Of a stretch of DNA of 64,000 bases, positions 46,293-56,441 are shown one piece after another. Origin of the DNA: Stakelama pacifica (GTDB lineage Bacteria; Pseudomonadota; Alphaproteobacteria; Sphingomonadales; Sphingomonadaceae); assembly GCF_004361835.1 (NCBI RefSeq), contig NZ_SNWD01000006.1, forward strand, positions 62,001 through 126,000, written 5' to 3'. The translations under genes and the position numbers were made by a program. The notes beneath the pieces were generated by a model that saw only the letters and a list, made by a program, of their open reading frames with translations, was not told where the DNA came from and searched no databases. The stretch's first letter is position 1; each line of letters opens with the position of its first letter.

Positions 46293-46368
46293 TGGTGCCG
46301 CTTACAGGACTCGAACCTGTGACCCCCGCATTACGAATGCGATGCTCTACCAACTGAGCTAAAGCGGC
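46293..46368 (-). tRNA. tRNA-Thr (anticodon CGU)
   Basis: A 76-base cloverleaf with encoded CCA. The acceptor stem GCCGCTT pairs with AAGCGGC, followed by A and CCA. The D arm is GCTC-AGTTGGTA-GAGC, the anticodon loop TTCGTAA reads codon ACG, and the T arm is ACAGG-TTCGAGT-CCTGT. Flanking regions of about 180 bases on each side contain no supported gene. Confidence 0.96.
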
Positions 46369-46549
46369 ACGGGGCGGGGCAATGCCTTCGCCCGAGGGAG
46401 CGGCGCTTAGCAGCAAGCATCGCGGCTGACAAGCGCCCGATTGCATCCGGTCGAACGTCCGCAGGGCTTAACCGGCTGTTTACGGCGGCGATGGCAAAAG
46501 CCGGGCGATAGCTGTACGCTGGCATGCCGAAGATTGAGGATGGGGTTAC

Positions 46550-47377
46550 ATGGTGTCGGCGCGCGACATGAATGCACGGAGCAACCGACCGGCAAGGGGG
46601 TTCGACGTTTTTGACGGCGCCCCGGTTCGCATTGCCCGCGATGAGCGGCGGATGCATGTGCGCGCCTATAATCATTGGGTCTCGCTGCTCCATGGCCGCC
46701 CCTTTCCGCTGATCGACGATCTCGATCCGAGCGATCTTGCCGATTTCGGGCCGAGCAGCGTGCTTCTGGATTTTACCTCGGGCCATGCCGATCCGGTGAT
46801 CCGCTATCTGGGCGACCGGTTGCGAGAGGAATGCGGCGCGGTAGCAGTTCCCGATCATCTGAACGAAGTGCCCAGCCGGTCGCTGCTGTCGCGGCTGACC
46901 GACCAATATCATCGAATCATCGCCACGCGCACGCCTATCGGGTTCGAGGCGGAATTTGTCAGCCGCCGGGGCCATGAAACGCTCTATCGCGGCATATTGA
47001 TGCCCTTTTCGGCAACCGGCGAATCGATCGACTATCTGTACGGCGTCATCAACTGGAAAGAGCTTGTCGACGCCGATACGCAGGCGCGGCTCGACGCCGA
47101 GCTGGCACGCGCGCGGGAGGTTCCCAGAAGGACGCCGCCGATTGCTGCGATCTGGGCCGATGGCCCCGGTGGAACGGTGCCAGAGGCGTCCGGGGACCGG
47201 GCGGCGGACCGGCTGCGTACGCGTCCGGCGCTGGCACATGTCGCGCTGGAGGCGGGGGAGCAGGAATTCGCCTTGCTCGTCGCGCGGCGCGGTGCGGCGT
47301 CCGGGCTCGACATCGTCGCACGTATCGACGGCGACGACCCGCTGGTCCGTGCAGCGATATTGCGGGCGGCGGACTGA
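46550..47377 (+). CDS. PAS-domain protein (PAS_5 type)
   Basis: 275-residue cytoplasmic protein. ERRMHVRAYNHWVSLLHGRPFPLIDDL split over two helices, DPSDLADFGPSSVLLDF and VIRYLGDRLREECG match the PAS_5 family of alphaproteobacteria, followed by TPIGFEAEFVSRRGHETLYRGILMPFS. The last 90 residues have no recognised domain and no output domain is present, so it is likely a stand-alone sensor or adaptor. It ends 64 bases before the glutamate dehydrogenase gene in the same direction. Confidence 0.75.
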   Translation: MVSARDMNARSNRPARGFDVFDGAPVRIARDERRMHVRAYNHWVSLLHGRPFPLIDDLDPSDLADFGPSSVLLDFTSGHADPVIRYLGDRLREECGAVAVPDHLNEVPSRSLLSRLTDQYHRIIATRTPIGFEAEFVSRRGHETLYRGILMPFSATGESIDYLYGVINWKELVDADTQARLDAELARAREVPRRTPPIAAIWADGPGGTVPEASGDRAADRLRTRPALAHVALEAGEQEFALLVARRGAASGLDIVARIDGDDPLVRAAILRAAD

Positions 47378-47441
47378 ATCAAAGCGGCGATCCGTTTTAC
47401 AGCCTCTTGAGCCGGGCGCGCGCGAGGCGCATAGCCAGCGC

Positions 47442-50400
47442 ATGACAAAGCAGAGCAAAAAGTCGCTGTCGCAGGCTTTCGAGGCACGGCTCGTCGAAGG
47501 CGCGCTACCCGGAGAAACCGAAGGATTTGGAGAGGTTGAACGCGCGGAGGCGGCACGGTTCATGGCCGATGTCGCCGCCGAACGCCGGGCCGGTGGCCCG
47601 GTCCTGAAACTGGATACATTCACCCGCGGTGAAAAGCGCCGCATGCGGCTCGCCGTCATCAATGACGATATGCCGTTTCTGGTCGATTCGATCGCCGGCA
47701 CGATCGGCGCGCATGACATTGCGATCGACCGGATCATTCATCCCGTCGTGCCGGTCGCCCGCGATTCGGAGGGCAAGCTTACCGATATCGGCAATGGCGG
47801 CGACCCCGAATCGCTGATCTATATCGAAATGGACCGGGCGGATGCGAAGCCCCGCCGCGAGCTGATGGCGGAGCTTGAGCGCGTCCTCAGTCAGGTTCGC
47901 CATGCCGTGACCGACTGGCACGCGCTGGAAGGCGCGATGCGCGCCGATGCCGACCGGCTCGACGATGAAGAGGGCGCGGCATTGCTGCGCTGGTTCCTCG
48001 ACCGCAATTTCACCCTGCTCGGCCATGAACGCTGGTTCGAAAACGGCCGCAGCGAAGGGCAGCTTGGCCTTGCCCGCGATGTGCTCGACATCCCGCTGCT
48101 CGCCGAATCGTCGCGCGAGCGCGCGCTGAAATGGTTTCGCGACGGCAAGCCCACGCCGCTGCTCCTCAAATCCAACTCGATTTCCGCCGTGCATCGCCGG
48201 GTGCCGCTCGATCTGGTGCTCGCGCCGATTATCGAGGGCGATACGGTCGTCGGCCTGTCGGTCCATGCCGGACTGTGGACGAGTTCGGCGCTGCACACCC
48301 CGCCGCGCGACGTGCCGGTGCTGCGAGCGCATCTCGCGACGCTGGAAAAGCGACTCGGCTTCGATCCGAAGGGACATACGGGCAAGGCGATGACGCATTC
48401 GCTGACTGCGTTGCCGCATGACCTGACCGTCGCATTCTCGCTCGCTGATCTCGAAAAGCTGGTGCTGACCGCGATGTCGATCGCTGACCGGCCGCGCTCG
48501 CGGCTGGTACTGATCCGCAGCGCGCTGGGCCGCCATCTCTTCGCGTTCGTCTGGCTGCCGCGCGATGAGGTATCGACCGGACGCCGCGTCGCGATCGGGC
48601 ACATGCTCTCCGAAGCGGCGAATGCCGATCTGCTGAGCTGGGCGATCTCGCTCGAGGACGGAATCGTCGCGCTGCAACGCTATACGCTCGACCTACGCGG
48701 AGAAGCGCGCATGCCCGACGCGGACGAACTCGACGCCCGGATCGAGCGCATGGCGCGCGGCTGGCGCCCCGGTGTCGAGGCGGCGCTCGCCGATCAGGGG
48801 GTGGAGCGCGCGACGCGGCTCGCCATGCGCTATGCCAATTGCTTCCCGACCAATTATCGCAATTCGAACGACCCCGAGGAGGCGGCGCGCGATCTGGTCC
48901 ATATCGCCGATCTCGCCGATTCGAGCGCGCGGGCGGTGCGGATCATCCCGCAGGACGGGGTGAAGGGCCGTATCCGGATCAAGCTCTACCGGCTGGGCGG
49001 TGCGCTGCCCTTGTCCGACGCGGTGCCGGTGTTCGAGAATTTTGGTTTCCGCGTGGTTGAGGAAGTGCCGACCGAACTCGACGGCAGCGACCGCCCGTTC
49101 ATCCATGATTTCGAAGTGTCGCTGGCCAATGGCTATGATCCCGACCGCCCGTTCGACCGCGAAACGGTTGAGGGTGCGATTGCCGCAGTGCTGGAAAATC
49201 GGGCGGAGAATGATGCGTTCAACCGCCTGATCGTCGAAGCGGGGATGACGCCCGCCGCCGTGGTGTGGCTGCGCGCATGGTTCCGCTATCTGCGCCAGAC
49301 CGGCATGTCCTATGGCCTCACCACCGTGGTCGACGCGCTGCGCGGCGCACCGAATGTCGCCAATGCCCTCATTGAGCGCTTCGCTGCGGCGCATGACCCC
49401 AACCATGAGGGGAATCGCGACGAGGCGATGGCGAAGGCCGATGCCGCGATCGAGGCGGGGCTGGCCGATGTGTCGGCGATCGACGACGACCGCATCCTGC
49501 GCAACTATCGCGGGGTGGTGCAGGCGACGCTGCGCACCAATGCCTATGCCCCGGCAGGCGATGAGGCACTGGCGTTCAAGCTCGATTCGTCGCTGGTGCC
49601 CGGTCTGCCCCAGCCGCTGCCCTGGCGCGAAATCTTCGTCTATTCGCCGCGGGTCGAGGGGATTCACCTTCGCGCCGGGCCGGTGGCGCGCGGCGGGCTT
49701 CGCTGGTCCGACCGGCGCGACGATTTCCGCACCGAAATCCTTGGCCTGATGAAGGCGCAGCGGGTGAAGAACGCCGTCATCGTGCCGACAGGCGCGAAGG
49801 GCGGTTTCTATCCCAAACAGTTGCCCTCACCCGCGACCGATCGTGAGGCGTGGTTCGAAGAGGGCAAGGAAAGCTATCGCATCTTCATCCGCGCGCTCCT
49901 GTCGATCACCGACAATATCGTCGGCACTGATGTCGTGCATCCCGACAGCGTCGTGGTGCATGACGGCAACGATCCGTACTTCGTCGTTGCGGCGGATAAG
50001 GGCACGGCGACCTTCTCCGACACTGCGAACAAGATCGCCACGGACCGCGAGTTCTGGCTGGGCGATGCCTTCGCCAGCGGCGGCAGCTATGGCTATGACC
50101 ATAAGGCGATGGGCATTACCGCAAAGGGCGGCTGGGTATCGGTGCAGCGTCATTTCCTGGAAATGGGCGTCGATGTGCAGAGCGAGCCGGTCGATGTCGT
50201 GGGCTGCGGCGACATGTCGGGCGATGTGTTCGGCAACGGCATGTTGCTGTCGAAAGCGATCAGGCTGAAAGCGGCGTTCGACCACCGCCATATCTTCCTC
50301 GACCCCGATCCCGATCCGGAGGCGAGCTGGAATGAGCGCAAGCGCATGTTCGACCTGCCGCGTTCGAGCTGGGCCGAATATGACAAGAAGCTGATCTCAA

Positions 50401-52067
50401 AAGGCGGCGGCGTTTTCTCGCGTACTGAAAAGACGATCAAATTGTCGAAGCAGATCCGCGATATGCTGGGCGTGGATGCGGCGGAGATCGATCCCGCTGC
50501 GCTCATCTCCGCGATCCTGAAAGCGCCAGTCGACCTCATCTGGTTCGGCGGTATCGGCACCTATATCAAGGCCGCGGCGGAGAATAATGCCGAGGTCGGC
50601 GATCCCGCCAATGACCGCATCCGCGTCAATGCCGAACAGCTTCGCGCCAAAGTGATCGGGGAGGGCGCCAATCTGGGCGTCACGCAGGCCGCGCGTATTG
50701 CGTTCGCGATGAAGGGCGGACGGGTGAACACCGACTTTATCGACAATTCGGCGGGCGTCGATTGTTCGGATAATGAGGTGAACATCAAGATCGCGCTCAA
50801 CCGCGAAGTGATGGAAGGCCGCCTTGATTTCGACAAGCGCAACAAGCTGCTTGCGAAGATGACCGACGATGTTGCGCAGCTGGTGCTGGAGGATAACCGG
50901 CTCCAGACGCTGGCGCTGTCCTTCATGGAAAATGACGGTGCGGTCGCGGTGCCGAGCTATGTCCGGGTGATCGAGATTCTCGAAAGCTCAGGGCGGCTCG
51001 ACCGCGCGGTCGAGGGGCTGGCACCGAACGACGATCTGCTGCGCCGGTCGCAGGAGGGCGACGGGCTGACCCGGCCCGAGCTCGCCGTGCTGCTCGCAAC
51101 GGCAAAGCTGGCGCTTCAGGATGCGGTGGAGGAGCGCGGCCTTGGCGACGATCCCGAACTGCGTTCCGACCTGCATCAGGCGTTTCCCGCCGCGATGCGC
51201 AGGAAGTACGCCGATGCGATCGACGAACATCGCCTGCGCGGACCGATCGTTGCGACGGTGCTTGCCAACCGGATCATCAACCGGCTGGGCGTGCTTCACC
51301 CCTTCGAACTGGCCGAAGAAGAAGGCGCAGCGATGGGCGATATCGCGGCGATGTTCGTCGTTGCCGAGCGCCTGTTCAACCTGCCCGCTTTGTGGAAGGA
51401 GATCGAGGAAGCCGATATTTCGGAAGGCGCGCGAATCGCTTTGTTCGAAGAGGTGGCGGTCGCCACCCGGTCGCAGATCGCCGACCTGCTGCGCGTGTGC
51501 AAACCCGATGATTCGCCGCGCGAAATCATCGAATGGCTGAGCCGCGGCATCGGCAATCTCGACAAACAGGCAAAGCATCTGCTGCTTGAGGAAGTGCGCG
51601 CGCAAAGCGGGCGGATTTCGGCGCGTCTGGAAGAGGCCGGCGCTCCCGCCGCGTTGGCGCGAAAGGTGGTGCGCATCTTCGAACTAGACGGCGCGGTCGG
51701 GCTGGCCGATCTGGGCCAGCGCCGCGATATCGACGAAACCACGCTGACCCGCGCCTTTACCCGCCTGGGTCAGGCGCTTGGCCTCGACTGGGCGCAGGCG
51801 GTGGCGGCGCGGATTTCGACCGGCGATCCGTGGGAGCGGCTGCTGGTGGCTGGCCTCGCGCGCGATTTCCAGCAATTGCGGCTTGATTTCCTCGGCCGGG
51901 TCGATGGCGAAGACCCGAAGGAGCGGGTCGAGCAATGGCTCGACGACAATGCGTCGCGCGTGAAGCAGTTCGTCGACCTGATCGGCCGCGCCCGCCGCGC
52001 GCCTGCGGTCAATGCCGCGATGCTGGCACAGATTGCCGGGCAGGCGCGGGTGCTGCTGTCACGGTAA
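47442..52067 (+). CDS. NAD-specific glutamate dehydrogenase, large (GDH-180) type
   Basis: Oxidative deamination of glutamate to 2-oxoglutarate and ammonia, a catabolic route. 1541 residues, near the 1600 of this family. The N-terminal part carries the ACT-like regulatory segments (NDDMPFLVDSIAGTIGAHDIAI). The catalytic core begins around residue 745 with RGGLRWSDRRDDFRTE, the lysine motif TGAKGGFYPKQLP near 783, and the NAD-binding DVVGCGDMSGDVFGNGMLLS. A long C-terminal domain follows. The frame is open much further upstream, overlapping the PAS gene; 47442 fits homologues. Confidence 0.95.
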   Translation: MTKQSKKSLSQAFEARLVEGALPGETEGFGEVERAEAARFMADVAAERRAGGPVLKLDTFTRGEKRRMRLAVINDDMPFLVDSIAGTIGAHDIAIDRIIHPVVPVARDSEGKLTDIGNGGDPESLIYIEMDRADAKPRRELMAELERVLSQVRHAVTDWHALEGAMRADADRLDDEEGAALLRWFLDRNFTLLGHERWFENGRSEGQLGLARDVLDIPLLAESSRERALKWFRDGKPTPLLLKSNSISAVHRRVPLDLVLAPIIEGDTVVGLSVHAGLWTSSALHTPPRDVPVLRAHLATLEKRLGFDPKGHTGKAMTHSLTALPHDLTVAFSLADLEKLVLTAMSIADRPRSRLVLIRSALGRHLFAFVWLPRDEVSTGRRVAIGHMLSEAANADLLSWAISLEDGIVALQRYTLDLRGEARMPDADELDARIERMARGWRPGVEAALADQGVERATRLAMRYANCFPTNYRNSNDPEEAARDLVHIADLADSSARAVRIIPQDGVKGRIRIKLYRLGGALPLSDAVPVFENFGFRVVEEVPTELDGSDRPFIHDFEVSLANGYDPDRPFDRETVEGAIAAVLENRAENDAFNRLIVEAGMTPAAVVWLRAWFRYLRQTGMSYGLTTVVDALRGAPNVANALIERFAAAHDPNHEGNRDEAMAKADAAIEAGLADVSAIDDDRILRNYRGVVQATLRTNAYAPAGDEALAFKLDSSLVPGLPQPLPWREIFVYSPRVEGIHLRAGPVARGGLRWSDRRDDFRTEILGLMKAQRVKNAVIVPTGAKGGFYPKQLPSPATDREAWFEEGKESYRIFIRALLSITDNIVGTDVVHPDSVVVHDGNDPYFVVAADKGTATFSDTANKIATDREFWLGDAFASGGSYGYDHKAMGITAKGGWVSVQRHFLEMGVDVQSEPVDVVGCGDMSGDVFGNGMLLSKAIRLKAAFDHRHIFLDPDPDPEASWNERKRMFDLPRSSWAEYDKKLISKGGGVFSRTEKTIKLSKQIRDMLGVDAAEIDPAALISAILKAPVDLIWFGGIGTYIKAAAENNAEVGDPANDRIRVNAEQLRAKVIGEGANLGVTQAARIAFAMKGGRVNTDFIDNSAGVDCSDNEVNIKIALNREVMEGRLDFDKRNKLLAKMTDDVAQLVLEDNRLQTLALSFMENDGAVAVPSYVRVIEILESSGRLDRAVEGLAPNDDLLRRSQEGDGLTRPELAVLLATAKLALQDAVEERGLGDDPELRSDLHQAFPAAMRRKYADAIDEHRLRGPIVATVLANRIINRLGVLHPFELAEEEGAAMGDIAAMFVVAERLFNLPALWKEIEEADISEGARIALFEEVAVATRSQIADLLRVCKPDDSPREIIEWLSRGIGNLDKQAKHLLLEEVRAQSGRISARLEEAGAPAALARKVVRIFELDGAVGLADLGQRRDIDETTLTRAFTRLGQALGLDWAQAVAARISTGDPWERLLVAGLARDFQQLRLDFLGRVDGEDPKERVEQWLDDNASRVKQFVDLIGRARRAPAVNAAMLAQIAGQARVLLSR

Positions 52068-52094
52068 GGGGCGAAGAGGGGGCGGGCCGACACG

Positions 52095-53237
52095 ATGATT
52101 TCGACGCTTGCCATCTCGGGATATCGTTCGATCCGTAACCTCGTTCTGCCATTGGCCCCCCTGACCATCGTCACGGGGGCCAATGGCAGCGGCAAATCCA
52201 GCCTGTACCGCGCGCTGCGTCTGTTGCGGGACGTAGGGTCGGGGGCGGCGATTGCGTCTTTGGCCAGAGAAGGCGGCCTGCAGTCCACGATGTGGGCCGG
52301 TCCCGAGCAGTTCAGCCGGGAGATGCTGGCGGGGACACAGCCGGTGCAGGGAACCCTGCGTTCGGGGCCTGTCGCTTTGCGCCTCGGTTTTGCGGGACCG
52401 GACGATGGATATGCAATCGACCTCGGCTTGCCGCGCCCGTCCGGCTCGCGCTTCGATCGCGACCCGGAGATAAAGGCGGAAGCGCTGTGGACCGGCGAAG
52501 TGCTCGATCGAATGAGTGTCCTTGTCGAACGCCGCGGCCCGTCAGCGCGGGTCCGGCGTATCGATGACGGGAGCTGGCGGGAACTGACCCGGGAGCTTTC
52601 GCCGGGCGACTCTGTCGTCACCCGATGTGCCGATCCGGGCGACGGGCTGGAAATGCTGCGGTTGCGCGATCGTATGCGCGGGTGGCGCTTCTATGACGAT
52701 TTGCGAACCGACCGCGATGCCCCGGCGCGGCTCACCGCCGTTGGAACCTTCACGCCCAGATTGGGGAGCGACGGCGGTGATCTGGCCGCCGCGATCCAGA
52801 CGATTATCGAGATCGGCGATGCCGATTCGCTGGCGGACACGATTGCCGATGCATTTTCAGGCGCAAGCATCGGCGTCGATGAAGAATTCACTCTGCATAT
52901 GCGGCAGCCCGGGCTGCTGCGTCCGCTTCACGTGCGTGAACTGTCCGACGGCACCTTGCGCTATATCCTGCTCGCCGCTGCGCTTCTCTCGCCGCGTCCG
53001 CCTGAGCTGATGGTGCTCAACGAACCTGAGGCAAGCCTTCACGGCGATCTCATCGAACCTCTGGCGCGGCTGCTCCGGCACGCCGCACGGACCACCCAGA
53101 TCGTAGTCGTCAGCCATTCGCAGGCGCTGGTAGATGCGCTTGATGAGGGACAGCGTATCACGCTCGAAAAACGGCTTGGGGAAACGGTGACGGGCGGCAG
53201 CGACGTCATGCCTCGCTGGAACTGGCCCTCCCGCTGA
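52095..53237 (+). CDS. AAA-family ATPase (AAA_21, RecF/OLD-like)
   Basis: 380 residues. The N-terminus MISTLAISGYRSIRNLVLPL and Walker A GANGSGKSSL are typical of RecF/SMC-like ATPases. The signature-like HVRELSDGTLRYILLAAALL is followed by Walker B (LMVLNEPEASLH) and a D/H-loop region (TTQIVVVSHSQALVDAL). No TOPRIM nuclease domain follows, so this is a single-domain AAA_21 protein of unknown function. It starts 27 bases after the glutamate dehydrogenase gene, and its last 32 bases overlap the 3' end of the convergent ribbon-helix-helix gene. Confidence 0.85.
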   Translation: MISTLAISGYRSIRNLVLPLAPLTIVTGANGSGKSSLYRALRLLRDVGSGAAIASLAREGGLQSTMWAGPEQFSREMLAGTQPVQGTLRSGPVALRLGFAGPDDGYAIDLGLPRPSGSRFDRDPEIKAEALWTGEVLDRMSVLVERRGPSARVRRIDDGSWRELTRELSPGDSVVTRCADPGDGLEMLRLRDRMRGWRFYDDLRTDRDAPARLTAVGTFTPRLGSDGGDLAAAIQTIIEIGDADSLADTIADAFSGASIGVDEEFTLHMRQPGLLRPLHVRELSDGTLRYILLAAALLSPRPPELMVLNEPEASLHGDLIEPLARLLRHAARTTQIVVVSHSQALVDALDEGQRITLEKRLGETVTGGSDVMPRWNWPSR

Positions 53238-53499
53238 TCCTGCGTTCCGCACGCAGCGCCTCGGCCATCAGCCAGCTTCGGATCGTGCTGGCGAGGTTGG
53301 GGGCGGTATCGCTTTCGATGCGGGCAAGGTCGATGCGCGCGATCAGCGCGTTCATCGGCAGGTCGCGCGCCGCGGCTGCCGCCTCCAGCGCGCGCCAAAA
53401 TACCGGTTCAAGGCTGATCGAGGTTTCATGCCCTGCAATCGTCACCGACCGTTTGACCGGGCCGACAAAGCCCCCCGGCGGCGGCGCAATGCCGGTCAT
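53206..53499 (-). CDS. Ribbon-helix-helix domain protein
   Basis: 97 residues. [24 protein letters not shown] followed by a helical segment ([17 protein letters not shown], then [16 protein letters not shown]) is the RHH_4 pattern (PF13467) of alphaproteobacteria; such proteins are presumed DNA-binding. The start overlaps the cobT stop (ATGA), so it is coupled to the cobS-cobT series. The 3' end overlaps the convergent ATPase gene by 32 bases. Confidence 0.82.
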   Translation of the reverse strand: MTGIAPPPGGFVGPVKRSVTIAGHETSISLEPVFWRALEAAAAARDLPMNALIARIDLARIESDTAPNLASTIRSWLMAEALRAERRISGRASSSEA

Positions 53500-55334
53500 T
53501 CGACGTCGAACAGCCCGGCAAGCTGATCGATCATCGTCCCGCCAAGCTGTTCGGCATCCATGATCGTCACTGCGCGCGCATAATAACGGGTCACGTCATG
53601 GCCGATGCCGATTGCCGACAATTGCACCGGCGAACGCGCCTCGATCCACGCAATTACCTGCCGCAAATGGCGTTCGAGATAGCTGCCCGAATTGACGCTG
53701 AGCGTCGAATCATCGACTGGCGCACCGTCCGAAATCACCATTAGCAGCTTGCGCTCCTCGGGCCGCGCGATCAGCCGGTTATGCGCCCAGAGCAGTGCCT
53801 CGCCGTCGATATTCTCTTTCAGCAGCCCTTCGCGCATCATCAGACCGAGCGATTTCTTCGCCCGCCGCCAGGGCTCATCCGCCTGTTTATAGATGATGTG
53901 GCGAATGTCGTTGAGCCGCCCCGGCTTGTGCGGCCGGCCGTCCGACAGCCATTGTTCACGCGACTGTCCGCCCTTCCATGCGCGGGTGGTGAAGCCGAGA
54001 ATCTCGACCTTCACCCCGACGCGTTCCAGCGTGCGGGCAAGGATGTCCGCGCTGATCGCCGCGATGGAAATCGGCCGCCCGCGCATCGATCCCGAATTGT
54101 CGATCAGCAGCGTGACGACGGTATCGCGAAATTCGGTGTCGCGTTCGACCTTATAGCCGAGCGACTGGCCCGGATTGACCACGACGCGCGCCAGCCGCGC
54201 GGCATCGAGCAGCCCTTCCTCCTGATCGAAGTCCCAGCTGCGCGATTGCTGCGCCATCAAGCGGCGTTGCAGGCGGTTGGCGAGCTTCGTCACCACGCCC
54301 TGCAAATGCGTCAGCTGCTGGTCGAGATAGCTGCGCAACCGTTCGAGTTCATCGGCGTCGCAAAGATCGGTCGCCGCGATGATCTCGTCATATTTCTCGG
54401 TATAGGCTTTATATTCATAGGTCGGGGGAAGGTCGGACCATGGCCGGTTGGGGCGGACCGGCATCATGCCTTCCTCGCCCTCATCGCCTTCGCTGCCCTC
54501 GGATTCGGCATCGCCCTCAGTGGTCGATCCCTCGTCGTCTTCCTCGCCGTGCTTCAGCTCGTCCTGACGCTGTTCGCCGCGCGCATCGACATCGCCCTGA
54601 CCCTCGGCGCCCTGTTCCTGCTCGCTATCGCCCTCTTCGTCGGGCTGATCCTCGGTGCCGTCTTCATCGGCGTCGGATTCGCCTTCGCTATCCTCAGGCG
54701 TAACCTCGCCCTCGGTCAGCTCAAGGTCTTGCAGGAGGTGCGAAACCTGACGCGCAAAACTTTCCTGATCGTCGATGGTGAGGCTGAGCGAATCGAGCGC
54801 CTTGCCCGCTTTCTCCTCGATCCAGCCGCGCAGCATTTCCAGCCCGGCGCGCGCGCGTTCGGGCGGTGCCTTGCCGGTCAGCCGTTCGCGCACCATCAAC
54901 TGCACCGCGGTCGATAGCGGCACCTCGTCGCGCGCCTTTGCCCGCGCGATCGGGTCGGACTTCATCCGCATTTCCAGCGAACGGTCGAGATTGGCCGCAA
55001 TGCCTTCATAGCCGCGCGACCCAAGCGCCTCGACCCGCGCGGTTTCCACCGCGTCGAACACCGCACGCGCGGTTGCTTCGGACGGCGCAGCCTTACGATG
55101 CTTGGCGCTGTCGTGATATTTCAGGCGGAGTGAAAAGCCGTCGGCAAAGCCGCGCGCTTCGGCCACCTGATCCGCTGGCAGCGTCCGCCCCGGCATCGGC
55201 ACCCGGATATTGCGCCCGGACATGGTCGGGCTTTCGGCCGAAAAGGCAAGCTCGACATCCTCCTTGCCCGACACCGCGCGCGCGGTGCCGGCAAGCGCAG
55301 CCTTGAAGGCGTCGAGGCGGGAGCGGTCGGCCAT
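53496..55334 (-). CDS. cobT: Cobaltochelatase subunit CobT
   Basis: 612-residue subunit of the ATP-dependent cobaltochelatase, which works with CobS as an AAA/VWA chaperone pair for CobN in aerobic cobalamin synthesis. The N-terminal CobT region (residues about 1-210) is followed by a very acidic low-complexity linker (about 215-300). A VWA domain then shows the MIDAS motif [16 protein letters not shown] and [11 protein letters not shown]. It begins eight bases after cobS. No CobN gene is nearby, so another metallo-chaperone role is possible. Confidence 0.93.
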   Translation of the reverse strand: MADRSRLDAFKAALAGTARAVSGKEDVELAFSAESPTMSGRNIRVPMPGRTLPADQVAEARGFADGFSLRLKYHDSAKHRKAAPSEATARAVFDAVETARVEALGSRGYEGIAANLDRSLEMRMKSDPIARAKARDEVPLSTAVQLMVRERLTGKAPPERARAGLEMLRGWIEEKAGKALDSLSLTIDDQESFARQVSHLLQDLELTEGEVTPEDSEGESDADEDGTEDQPDEEGDSEQEQGAEGQGDVDARGEQRQDELKHGEEDDEGSTTEGDAESEGSEGDEGEEGMMPVRPNRPWSDLPPTYEYKAYTEKYDEIIAATDLCDADELERLRSYLDQQLTHLQGVVTKLANRLQRRLMAQQSRSWDFDQEEGLLDAARLARVVVNPGQSLGYKVERDTEFRDTVVTLLIDNSGSMRGRPISIAAISADILARTLERVGVKVEILGFTTRAWKGGQSREQWLSDGRPHKPGRLNDIRHIIYKQADEPWRRAKKSLGLMMREGLLKENIDGEALLWAHNRLIARPEERKLLMVISDGAPVDDSTLSVNSGSYLERHLRQVIAWIEARSPVQLSAIGIGHDVTRYYARAVTIMDAEQLGGTMIDQLAGLFDVE

Positions 55335-55342
55335 GGCTCGCT

Positions 55343-56347
55343 TTATGCCTTTCCAACCACGCTTTCAGGCAGATCATCGCCGAAGACGCGCTGATAATAT
55401 TCGGCGACCAGCCCGCGCTCCGCCTCATCGCATTTGTTGAGGAAGGACAGGCGGAAGGCAAAGCCGACATTGCCGAAGATCAGCGCATTCTGCGCCCAGC
55501 TGATCACCGTACGCGGGCTCATCACGGTCGAGATGTCGCCATTGACGAAGCCCTGCCGCGTCAGGTCCGCGACGCGCACCATCTTTTCGACGACTTCCTT
55601 GCCCTCCGGCTTGTCATATTCGCCCGATTTAGCGAGCACGATCCGCGCCTCGGTCGCGGCGGGCAGATAGTTCAGCGTGACGACGATGTTCCACCGGTCC
55701 ATCTGCCCCTGATTGATCTGCTGCGTCCCGTGATACAGGCCGCTGGTATCGCCGAGCCCGACCGTGTTCGACGTCGCGAACAGGCGGAAATAGGGGTTGG
55801 GGCGGATCACGCGATTCTGATCGAGCAACGTCAGCTTGCCCTCGGTCTCCAGCACGCGCTGGATCACGAACATCACATCGGGGCGACCCGCATCATATTC
55901 GTCGAATACTAACGCCGTCGGAGTCTGCAATGCCCAGGGGAGCAGGCCTTCGCGAAATTCGGTAACCTGCTGCCCGTCTTTCAGGACGATGGCGTCGCGC
56001 CCGATCAGGTCGATCCGGCTGATATGCGCGTCGAGATTGATGCGCACCAGCGGCCAGTTCAGCCGCGCCGCGACCTGTTCGATATGCGTCGATTTGCCGG
56101 TGCCGTGATAGCCCTGAACCATCACCCGGCGATTATGCGCGAACCCGGCCAGCACCGCCATCGTGGTGTCGGGATCGAAAACATAGGCAGGATCAGAATC
56201 GGGCACGCGTTCATCGGCTTCGCTGAACGCGGGGCATTCCATATCGCTGTCGATGCCGAAAAGGTCGCGCACCTTCACCATCTTGTCGGGTGCATCGAGG
56301 ATGGTGGTTTCGCGGCTGTCCGGCTGCGTGTTGGAAAGGTCTGCCAT
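55343..56347 (-). CDS. cobS: Cobaltochelatase subunit CobS
   Basis: AAA+ ATPase subunit, about 334 residues. Walker A is GYHGTGKST, Walker [15 protein letters not shown], sensor region [14 protein letters not shown], then the arginine-finger area and helical lid. The ATG at 56347 has AGGACC spaced about six bases upstream; the ATG at 56365 is directly abutted by AAGAG and less likely. It heads the minus-strand series cobS-cobT-RHH protein. The upstream J-domain gene is on the same strand, 94 bases away. Confidence 0.93.
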   Translation of the reverse strand: MADLSNTQPDSRETTILDAPDKMVKVRDLFGIDSDMECPAFSEADERVPDSDPAYVFDPDTTMAVLAGFAHNRRVMVQGYHGTGKSTHIEQVAARLNWPLVRINLDAHISRIDLIGRDAIVLKDGQQVTEFREGLLPWALQTPTALVFDEYDAGRPDVMFVIQRVLETEGKLTLLDQNRVIRPNPYFRLFATSNTVGLGDTSGLYHGTQQINQGQMDRWNIVVTLNYLPAATEARIVLAKSGEYDKPEGKEVVEKMVRVADLTRQGFVNGDISTVMSPRTVISWAQNALIFGNVGFAFRLSFLNKCDEAERGLVAEYYQRVFGDDLPESVVGKA

Positions 56348-56441
56348 CGGGTCGGTCCTGTTCATCTCTTGTCGCTATCGCAGGTAGCCCTTCGCAGGTG
56401 CACCCGCAACGCCTTCGCGTTCGCAATAAGGCATGCTGTGG

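Noticed and set aside
53781..54917. Hydrophobic 378-codon frame opposite cobT that looks like a membrane protein
   Set aside because: The leucine/phenylalanine-rich part is the complement of the acidic linker of CobT (GAG/GAC codons read backwards), not a transporter.
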